Shown: positions 1-6,887 of the stretch, piece by piece
Layout: the number at the start of each line of letters is the position of its first letter
Position numbering within the stretch: the first letter of the stretch is position 1
Source of the DNA: Smithellaceae bacterium
GTDB lineage: Bacteria; Desulfobacterota; Syntrophia; Syntrophales; Smithellaceae
Length of the DNA stretch: 9,862 nucleotides
Direction: 5' to 3'
Assembly (NCBI GenBank): GCA_028701435.1
Contig: JAQVQT010000063.1
Span: forward strand, 1-9,862
The notes under the pieces: generated by a model
Seen by the model: only the letters and a program-made list of their open reading frames with translations
What the model was told of the DNA's origin: nothing
Database searches by the model: none
Program-made: the position numbers and the translations under genes

Positions 1-2288
1 CCCGTCGGATCTTCCTTGCCCCGGGACTGCATCTTGTTGACGCTGTCCGCGGTGAAACTGCCGGACATAATCCAGTTGCCGCAAGCCGTGGAACCGTCGT
101 CTTTGAGCATACCGAAGGTCGGCACCAGCTGATTTTTTTTAAACTCGGTCTTGGTCTTCTTGGCTTTGTCTTCAATCACCGTGTCTTTAGTGAAACGTCC
201 ATTAATCTGCTGCGCCACCTTTAAAACATCCATGTGTCCCTTTTTGTCCAGATAATCCCATTTGAGATTGACGATGGCTTCCGCGTTGGGGCCGCCTTCC
301 TTTTCATAGAGCTTTTTGACGGCAGCCAGAATCTTGATTTCGATTTCACCCACGGGAATTGCGTCGCCGGGGGCTGCGGCCGCCTTGTATTTCCACTGCA
401 CCCAGCGGCCGGAGTTGCTCTGAGACCCTTCCTTCTCCATCGATGCGGAAGCGGGCAGGAGGAAGCATTCCGTCTTGATCTTGGCGGGATCGACGCCGGG
501 GCCACGCCAGAATTCGTAGGTTTCGTTGTTGAAAATATTTTCGCCCACCAGCCAATCCAGATTTTCAAGCGCCTTGCGGACTTTAATGGAATTCGGCGTG
601 CTCACGGCCGGATCCGCGCCGATGGCAAAAAAACCCTTGATCCTGCCGGCGTACATCGCATCGAACATATGCATGGTCGAATAGGCCTTTCCGTCGTCAA
701 TCTTGGGCATCCAATCATAGCCAAAATCATTGTTTCGGGTTGCTTTGTCATCCCACAACGATTTGAGGAAGCTGACAAAGAAATTGGGATAGTTCGAATA
801 GTAGTTGGCCGATTGCGGATCCTTGGACACCGGAGTGTATTTATGCAAATATTCATCCAGCGTAGTGAGCGACGCAGGCAGCATCTTCAGATAACCGGGC
901 AGATTACCGTACAAAATGCAATGGTCGGTTGAACCCTGAACGTTGGGTTCGCCGCGCAGCGCGTTGATGCCGCCGCCCGCGATGCCCATATTGCCCAGCA
1001 GAAGCTGAATGATGGACATGGAGCGGATATTCTGGCTGCCAACCGTGTGGTGCGTCCAGCCCAGAGCGTAGCATTCCGTTCCCGCCTTGTCCGGCGCACC
1101 GGTGGATGCGTAAATCTCATAAACCTTAAGCAGGTTTTCCTTGGTTACACCGGTGATACTCGAAACCTTGTCCAGCGTATAGCGCGAGTAATGCTTTTTG
1201 AGTAACTGGAACACCGAACGGGGATGAGAAAGGCTCATATCCCTCTGCGGAATGCCGTTGCCGTCTTTGTCGAAGACCCAGGTAGCCTTATCGTATTTTC
1301 TCTTCTTCGCATCGTAACCGGAGAACAAACCGTCCCTGAAATTAAAGCCGCTGTTCACAATAAATGACGCGTTGGTGTAATTCACGACATAGTCTTTGAA
1401 ATATTTGTTTTTCTCGATGATATAGCGAATCATCCCGCCCAGGAAAGCGATGTCCGTGCCCGAGCGCAAGGGCACATGAAAATCGCAGCGGGCGGACGTC
1501 CGCGTATAGCGGGGATCAACGTGAATAATGGTTGCGCCTTTTTCCTTGGCTCTCAAAATCCACTTGAAAGCGATAGGATGATGCTCGGCGGCATTGCTGC
1601 CCATAATCAGAATGACATCGGCATTCTTTAAATCACAGTAGTGGTTCGTCATGGAACCGCGTCCGAACGACTCTCCCAGAGCCGCTACAGAGGGACTGTG
1701 TCAGACTCTGGCCTGATGGTCGATGTAAACCAGGCCCAATGCCCGGGATTTGACGCTGATCAGCCAGCACTCTTCGTTATCGACATTGGAGCTGCCGTAA
1801 TGGCCGATGTTCTCACAGCGGTTGACGAGTTCACCCTTGGCGTTTTTCTTGACAAACCCCTTGTCCCGCGTGTCCTTGATCAGACGGGCCATGCGCGAAA
1901 GCGCAAAGTCCCAGTCTTTTTCCTCCCACTCGGTTCCGTAAGGCTTGCGGTAAAGAACCTTCGTAAGACGATGCTTGTTGGCCTCGGTCAGGTCAAAGAA
2001 CCCGGCGCCCTTGGCGCAAAGCGAACCTTCATTAATGGGGTGATCCGCGTCGCCTTCGATGTTGAAAATTTTTCCCGTGGCCTTGTCCACGCTGCAGACC
2101 AGACCACAGCCAACAGAGCAGTAACAGCAGATCGTCGTAACCTGCTTGGCTATTTTGATCCGATTCATTTTGCCAAGCTCTTCGGCATACGCCTTGGTCG
2201 GATTCAGGTTCAGCCCCAGGCTGGACAGGGCCACCCCGCCTCCGACGGCGCCGGTCAACGTCAAAAAACCTCTCCTCGTAATTTGCAT
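1..2288 (-). CDS. fdnG: Selenocysteine-containing formate dehydrogenase, catalytic (alpha) subunit, Tat-exported; C-terminus beyond window
   Basis: Molybdopterin (Mo or W) enzyme oxidising formate to CO2, probably periplasmic. The first 762 codons are visible; the family runs to about 1000 residues, so roughly a quarter lies off the left edge. Residues 5-9 (RRGFL) and the hydrophobic stretch after them form a twin-arginine signal. C54, C57, C61 and C91 form the N-terminal [4Fe-4S] site of the family. Codon 196 is UGA within ARV-U-H, the selenocysteine position of E. coli FdnG/FdoG; downstream, FGRGSMTNH, SNAAEHHPIAFKW, VDPRYTR, RSGTDIAFL and YTNASFIV match the family and the frame stays open to the edge. 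The ATG has a good Shine-Dalgarno (GGGAGGA, 2294-2300). It is transcribed divergently from a ModE-type regulator. Partner FeS and cytochrome subunits, if present, lie off the left edge. The symbol follows the closest recognised family and is not proof of orthology to FdnG rather than FdoG or FdhA. Confidence 0.95.
1666..1686 (-). promoter_or_regulatory. Candidate bacterial SECIS hairpin just downstream of the UGA
   Basis: In the mRNA, starting 14 nt after the UGA, AGCGGCUCU can pair with AGAGUCGUU around a GGG loop. This gives nine base pairs including two G-U pairs. Position and size fit a bacterial selenocysteine insertion element, which lies inside the coding sequence right after the UGA. 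The apical GU of the E. coli fdhF/fdnG elements is not obviously kept; the nearby sequence reads GGCUCU where E. coli has AGGUCU or AAGUCU. The fold was found by eye. Confidence 0.5.
1701..1703 (-). other. In-frame UGA selenocysteine codon (residue 196) of formate dehydrogenase
   Basis: The codon is TGA on the minus strand, between ...DHQARV and HSPSVAALGESFGRG. E. coli FdnG/FdoG have selenocysteine followed by His at the same alignment position. Continuous, strongly conserved coding sequence for about 560 more codons shows that this is recoded and not a terminator. Automated gene callers are likely to split the gene here. Confidence 0.95.
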
Positions 2289-2348
2289 AAAAATCCTCCC
2301 GATACGTGTGTCTTTTTTGATCTATGTCATACTTGGCATACATTGACC

Positions 2349-2366
2349 AAAAGTCATTAAAAGTCA
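2349..2366. repeat. 10-bp-phased direct repeat AAAAGTCA (two copies)
   Basis: AAAAGTCA occurs at 2349-2356 and 2359-2366, a repeat period of 10 bp, so both copies face the same side of the helix. Such spacing is typical of tandem binding by activators, for example response regulators. An overlapping inverted repeat pairs ATTGAC (2342-2347) with GTCAAT (2363-2368). The repeats lie 60-80 bp upstream of the formate dehydrogenase start. Confidence 0.45.
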
Positions 2367-2386
2367 ATATGTTTTATCAAACATAT
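2367..2386. promoter_or_regulatory. Perfect 8-bp palindrome, candidate operator
   Basis: ATATGTTT (2367-2374) and AAACATAT (2379-2386) are perfect inverted arms around a 4-bp centre (TATC). It lies between the divergent formate dehydrogenase and ModE-like genes, about 80 bp from the fdh start and 100 bp from the regulator start. Known ModE sites are AT-rich inverted repeats with TATA-type arms, so this could be the binding site of the adjacent regulator. That link is inference. Confidence 0.5.
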
Positions 2387-2418
2387 GTCATAAATCAGAA
2401 GACGGGAAAATGATTTGA

Positions 2419-2447
2419 TTGCATTTCACGCCCAACTTCCCTATACA
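2419..2447 (+). promoter_or_regulatory. Candidate promoter of the ModE-like gene
   Basis: TTGCAT (2419-2424) and TATACA (2442-2447) are separated by 17 bp. This would give a start near 2455 and a leader of about 35 nt containing AGGAGG (2473-2478). The -35 match is modest. Confidence 0.35.
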
Positions 2448-2488
2448 AAGTATGTGAATGAGTCCCGCAGGCAGGAGGAATTCTTCCC

Positions 2489-2842
2489 ATGGAAATCAAA
2501 TACAAGGTTTGGATTGAAAAAAACGGAAAAGTCGTGTTCGGCAAGGGGCGGGACGACATTCTCAAGGCCATCGATGAGCAGCGCAGCCTCAACGCCGCGG
2601 CCAAGAAGCTGGAAATGTCCTATCGGGCGGCATGGGGACGACTGAAAGCTTCGGAAGAACGGATGGGCATGAAACTGGTGGAAGTCGGCGTGCACGACAA
2701 ATCCATGCAGCTAACCGGGCAGGCCCGATCCATTATCGAGCGCTTTGAAAAACTGGAAAAAGAAGTGGAACGGCTTCTGCACATGGCCGATCAGGATTTT
2801 CAGAAACTGCTCCAGCCGGAAGGGAAAACCGACGGAGCTTAA
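2489..2842 (+). CDS. ModE-type winged helix-turn-helix regulator, DNA-binding domain only
   Basis: This 117-residue protein corresponds to the N-terminal DNA-binding domain of ModE, the molybdate-responsive regulator. Residues 33-55 (SLNAAAKKLEMSYRAAW...) match the ModE/LysR-like helix-turn-helix, and the wing-to-helix part (KSMQLTGQAR, 71-80) resembles ModE's LT-x-x-G-x-x segment. Residues 78-108 are heptad-rich and could form the dimer helix. E. coli ModE is about 262 residues and carries two C-terminal molybdate-binding (MOP) domains; these are absent, so direct oxyanion sensing is not evident. The start is set by AGGAGG ten bases before the ATG. It is divergent from a Mo/W formate dehydrogenase, which suggests that gene as its target. 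Its stop overlaps that of the convergent tetR-type gene. Related short proteins are usually annotated as LysR-type or winged-HTH proteins. Family call is secure; target and ligand are inferred. Confidence 0.85.
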   Translation: MEIKYKVWIEKNGKVVFGKGRDDILKAIDEQRSLNAAAKKLEMSYRAAWGRLKASEERMGMKLVEVGVHDKSMQLTGQARSIIERFEKLEKEVERLLHMADQDFQKLLQPEGKTDGA

Positions 2843-3468
2843 GCTTTTATGCCTTTGAGCAGCGCGTTGAGGCTGTCGTGAACGATGGTAAAGATGCGCT
2901 CCCCTCTTCTTTCCGGCACGCCGGTATAAATATAAAGAGAAATCACTCCGTTGAGAAGCCCCCAGACGGCATACTGCATTCGCCGGACGTCCATACCGGC
3001 GATGAATTCGCCTGAATCCACGCCCCTTTGAAGAATTTCCGCAATCACGTGCATGTTTTCATTGGTCGTGTGAATGAGCTGTGTATTTTGCTCATCCGTC
3101 AGGTTCATGTTTTCCGCCTGCAGCATAAAGGTCATCAGGATCCGGAACAATTCGTTGTTATCCAGAAAATAACTTACGTATTCATGGGCGAAAGCGATCA
3201 GCGCCTCCGCAGCGGTTCCCCCCTGTTTGGAAAAAACGTTCCATTCCTTGTGACGATCGATGTTGGCGGAAATCAGGATCTGGGTGTAAATTTCTTCCTT
3301 GCTGTCAAAATAAAGGTAAATGGAGCCCTTGCTCACCTCCGCCTTGGCGGCGATCAGGTCAACCGTGACGGACTTGAATCCCCGTTCAAAAAACAGCTTG
3401 CGGGCGGCCTTCAAAATGGAATTTTTCCGGTTTTCCTTTTCTTTTTTTCTTCTTTCTTCCGAGCTCAA
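2839..3468 (-). CDS. TetR/AcrR-family transcriptional regulator
   Basis: A 209-residue regulator of normal TetR length. After a charged start (KKEKENRKNS) the N-terminal three-helix domain is clear: ILKAARKLFFERGFKSVTVDLIA, then the recognition region AEVSKGSIYLYFDSKEEIY at about 44-61. The C-terminal part (about 70-209) is the variable ligand and dimer domain, with no feature that reveals a ligand. The start is TTG, chosen because AAAGGAGAG (3475-3483) lies at the right distance and no ATG nearby fits. It lies about 150 bp downstream of the peroxiredoxin gene in the same direction, with its own TTGACA and a palindrome over the likely start point, suggesting autorepression. Its stop shares TTAA (2839-2842) with the convergent ModE-like gene, leaving no room for a terminator. 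Confidence 0.92.
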   Translation of the reverse strand: MSSEERRKKEKENRKNSILKAARKLFFERGFKSVTVDLIAAKAEVSKGSIYLYFDSKEEIYTQILISANIDRHKEWNVFSKQGGTAAEALIAFAHEYVSYFLDNNELFRILMTFMLQAENMNLTDEQNTQLIHTTNENMHVIAEILQRGVDSGEFIAGMDVRRMQYAVWGLLNGVISLYIYTGVPERRGERIFTIVHDSLNALLKGIKA

Positions 3469-3524
3469 GACCGGCTCTCCTTTGAACGCAAAATGAAGAC
3501 CTCTTAACGCCTTTTTGCAAGTCT

Positions 3525-3551
3525 CTGTTAATGCTTGATAAATGCTAACAG
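3525..3551. repeat. Short inverted repeat in the tetR leader
   Basis: CTGTTA (3525-3530) is inverted at 3546-3551 (TAACAG) with a 15-bp spacer, inside the presumed untranslated leader of the TetR gene. It is too short to interpret with confidence. Confidence 0.25.
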
Positions 3552-3559
3552 AATGGTTT

Positions 3560-3576
3560 CATGACTTACGGTCATG
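3560..3576. promoter_or_regulatory. Candidate TetR operator palindrome
   Basis: CATGAC (3560-3565) and GTCATG (3571-3576) form a perfect inverted repeat around a 5-bp centre, just downstream of the candidate -10 of the TetR gene. TetR-family regulators commonly bind such palindromes over their own promoters, so autoregulation is likely. Specificity is inferred. Confidence 0.5.
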
Positions 3577-3577
3577 T

Positions 3578-3606
3578 TGCGTACCGCAATTGAAAACCCC
3601 TGTCAA
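3578..3606 (-). promoter_or_regulatory. Candidate promoter of the tetR-type gene
   Basis: On the minus strand a perfect TTGACA (3601-3606) is followed after 17 bp by TACGCA (3578-3583), a weak -10. Transcription would start next to the CATGAC palindrome and give a leader of about 100 nt. The weak -10 keeps this tentative. Confidence 0.4.
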
Positions 3607-3621
3607 GGAAAATTAAAAAAC

Positions 3622-4212
3622 TTATTTTCGCAGTTTTTCGAGCTGCAGGATAATGCTTTCCAGAGGCGGACGCTCATTGGCGTCATGAACGTCGATGTAG
3701 CGGATGATGCCTTTTTTATCGATGATGATGATCGCCCGCTCCGCCGTTCCGTCGGAGCGCAGAATGCCTAAGCGGGACGCCACCGCGCCGTGCGGCCAAA
3801 AATCGGACAGCACATCAAACCAGAGCTGACCCATCTGGTTGGTCCAGGAATAGAGCGTCGGAATGTTGTCAACACTGATGCCCAGGAGCACGGCGTCGTT
3901 TTCTTCAAACAGTTCCTGAACGATATTATACCCGGGCCACTGGTCGGAACAAACCGGCGTCCAGGCCGCCGGCACAAAGGACAGCACGACATTCTTTTTG
4001 CCCCGGTAGTCTTTCAGCGACACCTTCCTGCCGCTCACGGCGGGCAGCGTGAAGGCGGGGGCGATCTTTCCGACTTTGACTTTTAAAACACTGTCCACCG
4101 GCTTCAGCTTGCCGACATCATACACATTCCCCTTGTACGCATCGGAGAGGGCAAAAGCCGGGGCGGCCAGAAGACTCATCAACAACAACGCGCAGGCCAT
4201 CTTTCTTTTCAT
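3622..4212 (-). CDS. Exported AhpC/TSA-type peroxiredoxin (one-Cys type)
   Basis: A 196-residue redoxin with an N-terminal Sec signal (MKRK, hydrophobic core, likely cleavage after APAFA near residue 21). The thioredoxin-fold peroxiredoxin domain spans about 44-195. KIAPAFTLPAVSGRKVSLKDYRGK is the usual opening; PAAWTPVC carries the peroxidatic site P81-T85-C88, and R159 in AERAIIIID fits the conserved active-site arginine. C88 is the only cysteine in the predicted mature protein, so it would reduce peroxides with an external thiol donor. It is the fourth gene of the cluster, 13 bp after the CPYC thioredoxin-fold gene, which is an obvious candidate donor. AGGAGG (4218-4223) precedes the ATG. 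The exact peroxide substrate is unknown. Confidence 0.88.
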   Translation of the reverse strand: MKRKMACALLLMSLLAAPAFALSDAYKGNVYDVGKLKPVDSVLKVKVGKIAPAFTLPAVSGRKVSLKDYRGKKNVVLSFVPAAWTPVCSDQWPGYNIVQELFEENDAVLLGISVDNIPTLYSWTNQMGQLWFDVLSDFWPHGAVASRLGILRSDGTAERAIIIIDKKGIIRYIDVHDANERPPLESIILQLEKLRK

Positions 4213-4225
4213 GGAGACCTCCTGT

Positions 4226-4795
4226 TTACTGAATTCCGGTCAGTCGGACCACTTCGGCCAGAAACGCTTCCACATCTTCATGCGCCCCCAGCCTGGAGTA
4301 AACCACTTCCCGTTTTTTGGGTCCGCCCGGTTTCACGACGATGAAATACGGCGTGCGGACCTCGCCGATGATTTTGTGGATGGTAAAATCGGCGTCCGGA
4401 ACCAGAGGAAATTCAACCTTGTATTTCTTTTTAAACGTATTCACTTCAAACTGCGTGTTTCCCGCGCCGATGCCGAGAATCTTGATTTTGCCCTTGAGCC
4501 GCGGATTTCCCTCAATCAGGCTGAAAAAGCGGTTCATATTGGGCGCGTCCTTCTGGCAGTAGGGGCAGTAGAGGCTGAAGATCTGAATGATCAACGCCTG
4601 TGCGCGGACCTGATCCACGGCAAAGGTTCCGGAGCCGGAAAGGCCCAGATATTTGAGGCCAAACGAATCCGCGGGCTTCTGAATTTTCATATCGGGGAGC
4701 GTGGCTCCCACCTGCGGCGGCTGCGTTTGTGCGCCAAGCAGGGCCGGCAGGGCTAAAATCATCATTGCCATCATCACGATAACCTGTTTTCTCAT
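4226..4795 (-). CDS. Exported thioredoxin-fold (TlpA-like) protein with CPYC active site
   Basis: A 189-residue protein with an N-terminal signal (MRKQ, core VIVMMAMMILALPALL, likely cleavage near residue 22, GAQ). The thioredoxin-like domain holds the dithiol C77-P-Y-C80 in FSLYCPYCQKDAPNMNRF and a proline at 149 in VRTPYFIVV, the position of the thioredoxin cis-proline. These are the only cysteines, so it should be a disulfide reductase or oxidase outside the cytoplasm. A CPYC centre is more typical of glutaredoxins than of thioredoxins (CGPC). Its Shine-Dalgarno (AAGGAGGAGAT) overlaps the stop codon of the upstream VWA gene, indicating translational coupling. It could reduce the following peroxiredoxin or handle cysteines of a metalloprotein matured by the AAA+/VWA pair; both are inferences. 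Confidence 0.85.
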   Translation of the reverse strand: MRKQVIVMMAMMILALPALLGAQTQPPQVGATLPDMKIQKPADSFGLKYLGLSGSGTFAVDQVRAQALIIQIFSLYCPYCQKDAPNMNRFFSLIEGNPRLKGKIKILGIGAGNTQFEVNTFKKKYKVEFPLVPDADFTIHKIIGEVRTPYFIVVKPGGPKKREVVYSRLGAHEDVEAFLAEVVRLTGIQ

Positions 4796-4804
4796 ATCTC
4801 CTCC

Positions 4805-5998
4805 TTAATTTCGGGATATCAAACGATGCACGGCTTTATCCAATCCGTCCAACGACAGCTCGAACATCGGAAAAATGCCGGCAATCTGTTTGGTTGTCCA
4901 GGTATAAAACCAGGAATCCTGCGACTGCGGATTGAGCCAGACCGAGTGGCGAAACGTCCGGGCCAGAAACTTCAGATATTCCATGGAAGGCCGGGCTTCG
5001 TTCTGGCCGATATAAATCGCTCCGTGCGCGTCATTGAGTTCATAGGGCGCCATGGACGCGTCCCCCACGATAATCAGCCGCGTTTCCGGGTCGGAGCGAA
5101 CCAGCTCATCCACACGCACCGGTTTTTTGCTGCGGGCCGGATCTTGCCAGATTTTGGAATAAATCGTGTTGTGAAAGTAATAAATCTCCAGCTCCTTGAA
5201 CTGAAACTGCGCATAATGAAAAAGCACCTGCACAATGTCCACATACGGGTCCATCGACCAGCCGCCGTTGTCGATCAGCAGCTTGACTTTCAGTCGGTCG
5301 GCCATCCGGCGGTCAAAAATGATTTCAATTTCACCCGCGTTGCGCATGGTCTGATAAATCGTTTTATCGACATTGACGACATCCATGGGGCCGGCCGGCT
5401 GAAGGTGTTTGAGCCTTTTGAGCGCCTCGCCGATCTGCGAAGCCGTAATGGGGCCGGTTTGCGAGTAGTCGCGGTATCGACGCTCCATCGCGACTTTGAT
5501 GGCGGATTTGTTGCGCGACTGGCCGCCCACCCGCATGCCGCCCGGATGATGACCGGAGTGCCCCGTCGGCGACGTGCCGTGTGAACCGATCCAGCGGTTG
5601 CCCCCGTGGTGGGCTTCCGTCTGCTCCCGGAGAAGTTTGAGAAAATGCTCGACCAGCTCGTCGGGGGTCATCTGTTGGATCTGATCCTCGTCAAGCCCCA
5701 GCGCCTGGGCCATGCCACCCGGATCCTTGAGCCACTCGGAAAGCATCGCCCGGACGGCTTCGGTCAGCTCCGCATCGGTAGGTTCGATGTCGGCCATGCC
5801 GCGAAACGCCACGGAAAACGCCTGGTCATAGGTATCGAAGTAGCGTTCGCTTTTGACCAGCAGACTTCGCGTCACACTGTAAAAATCGTCCAGCGACGCA
5901 ATCAGCCCCATGCCCAGCGCCTTCTGCAGGCGCAAAAAAGACGTGGGCGTCACCGGAATGCCCTTGTCGCGAAGCGTATAGAAAAAATTGACAAACAT
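4805..5998 (-). CDS. CoxE-like VWA-domain protein, partner of the MoxR-type ATPase
   Basis: A 397-residue cytoplasmic protein of the CoxE-like von Willebrand A group. Residues 1-125 are helical (FVNFFYTLRDKGIPVTPTSFL... is a typical opening). Residues 130-160 are a Gly/His-rich linker. RRYRDYSQ (173-180) precedes the VWA domain from about 225. The metal-binding loop reads IDNGGWSMDP (242-251) in place of a canonical DxSxS, keeping D243 and S248; VGDASMAPYEL (311-321) is another family signature. Such proteins work with a MoxR-type AAA+ ATPase as a chaperone that remodels or activates a metalloenzyme; CoxD/CoxE of CO dehydrogenase are the best known. It starts 9 bp after the ATPase gene and is followed without a gap by an exported thioredoxin-like gene. 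No target enzyme is in the operon. Confidence 0.88.
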   Translation of the reverse strand: MFVNFFYTLRDKGIPVTPTSFLRLQKALGMGLIASLDDFYSVTRSLLVKSERYFDTYDQAFSVAFRGMADIEPTDAELTEAVRAMLSEWLKDPGGMAQALGLDEDQIQQMTPDELVEHFLKLLREQTEAHHGGNRWIGSHGTSPTGHSGHHPGGMRVGGQSRNKSAIKVAMERRYRDYSQTGPITASQIGEALKRLKHLQPAGPMDVVNVDKTIYQTMRNAGEIEIIFDRRMADRLKVKLLIDNGGWSMDPYVDIVQVLFHYAQFQFKELEIYYFHNTIYSKIWQDPARSKKPVRVDELVRSDPETRLIIVGDASMAPYELNDAHGAIYIGQNEARPSMEYLKFLARTFRHSVWLNPQSQDSWFYTWTTKQIAGIFPMFELSLDGLDKAVHRLISRN

Positions 5999-6007
5999 AG
6001 TTTCACA

Positions 6008-6844
6008 CTACTGATGCGAGGCCAGATACAGGTCGGTGCTTTTTTTAAACAGCACGCCTAAAAAAGGAAGCTTCGCCGACTTCAGATTCTTGATTTGAAA
6101 ATCGGGATCGGCCTGAAGCGCGCGCATCCAGTTGATCAGCTCGCGCGTGGCGGGCTTCTTTTCGACGCCGCGCACTTCGCGCAGACGGTAAAACGTGTCC
6201 AGACAGGCGGCCGTCAGGTCCCTGTTCAAATCCGGAAAATGCACGTCGATGATTTTGCGCATCATGTCGCGGTCGGGAAACGCAATGTGATGAAAATTAC
6301 AGCGCCCCAGAAACGGATCGGACAGATCTTTCTTGGCGTTGGAGGTAATCACGATCACCGGCCGGTTTTTGGCCTGAATGGTCCGGTCGATTTCCATGAT
6401 GTCGAACTGCATCTGATCGAGAATATCCAGCATATCATCCTGAAAATCGGTATCGGCCTTGTCGATCTCGTCGATGAGCAGAACCACTTTTTTGTCGGCC
6501 GTAAACGCCTGGCCGATTTTGCCCATTTTTATGTAGTCCTCGATATTGCTCACATCCCGCCCGGAATCGGCAAAACGGCTGTCGTTCAATCGGGTCAGCG
6601 TATCGTACTGATACAGGGCGTCGATCAGCTTCATGCTGGATTTGACATTCAGAATAATCAGCGGCATCCGCAGGTTCTCGGCAATGGCATGCGCCAGCAT
6701 GGTTTTGCCGGTTCCCGGTTCGCCCTTGAGCAGCAGCGGCATCTCCAGGGCCATGGAAATATTTACAATTTTGGCAAGCTCCTCATCCAGAACATAGCGC
6801 GATGCCCCGGCAAATTTTGCGGGGCGGTTTTCAGACGTCATCAT
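6008..6844 (-). CDS. MoxR-type AAA+ ATPase (CoxD-like)
   Basis: A 278-residue single-domain AAA+ protein, first gene of a minus-strand operon. Walker A is GEPGTGKT (41-48) and Walker B VLLIDE (121-126). Sensor 1 is N169 in ITSNAKKD, and R181 in LGRC is the likely arginine finger. FQDDMLDILDQMQFDI lies between Walker B and sensor 1. MoxR-type ATPases form hexamers and act with a VWA protein to insert metal into, or remodel, an enzyme; the VWA partner is the next gene, 9 bp away. The ATG at 6842-6844 has AAGGAG at 6852-6857 and is followed at once by a second ATG that would cost only one residue. CoxD/NorQ-type is the best subgroup guess; client unknown. Confidence 0.92.
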   Translation of the reverse strand: MMTSENRPAKFAGASRYVLDEELAKIVNISMALEMPLLLKGEPGTGKTMLAHAIAENLRMPLIILNVKSSMKLIDALYQYDTLTRLNDSRFADSGRDVSNIEDYIKMGKIGQAFTADKKVVLLIDEIDKADTDFQDDMLDILDQMQFDIMEIDRTIQAKNRPVIVITSNAKKDLSDPFLGRCNFHHIAFPDRDMMRKIIDVHFPDLNRDLTAACLDTFYRLREVRGVEKKPATRELINWMRALQADPDFQIKNLKSAKLPFLGVLFKKSTDLYLASHQ

Positions 6845-6887
6845 TCACTTACTCCTTACGATATTTTTATCTCCTGCAGACACGCGG

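Larger units (their letters stand above)
2323..2392. repeat. Two direct copies of TATGTCATA, 61 bp apart, in the fdh/modE-like divergent region
   Basis: TATGTCATA occurs at 2323-2331 and 2384-2392. Each copy is itself nearly palindromic (TATG-T-CATA). The 61-bp spacing is close to six helical turns. The copies bracket the other repeats in this divergent promoter region, so they may be regulator half-sites. The AT-rich background weakens the case. Confidence 0.4.

Noticed and set aside
234..932. Plus-strand open frames antisense to formate dehydrogenase (also 1641-2360)
   Set aside because: They lie opposite a conserved gene, have no family resemblance and lack convincing ribosome sites; they are mirror frames of GC-rich coding DNA.
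1699..1703. Formate dehydrogenase as a pseudogene truncated at residue 195
   Set aside because: The interrupting codon is TGA at the known selenocysteine position and the frame continues with conserved sequence for over 550 codons.
2318..2331. FNR/CRP-like site TTGAT-N4-GTCAT
   Set aside because: Only the left half matches TTGAT-N4-ATCAA.
2323..2353. Sigma54-type promoter (GG...GC) upstream of formate dehydrogenase
   Set aside because: On the minus strand the GG and GC elements of TTGGTCAATGTATGCC are one base too close for the -24/-12 spacing, and the flanking consensus is poor.
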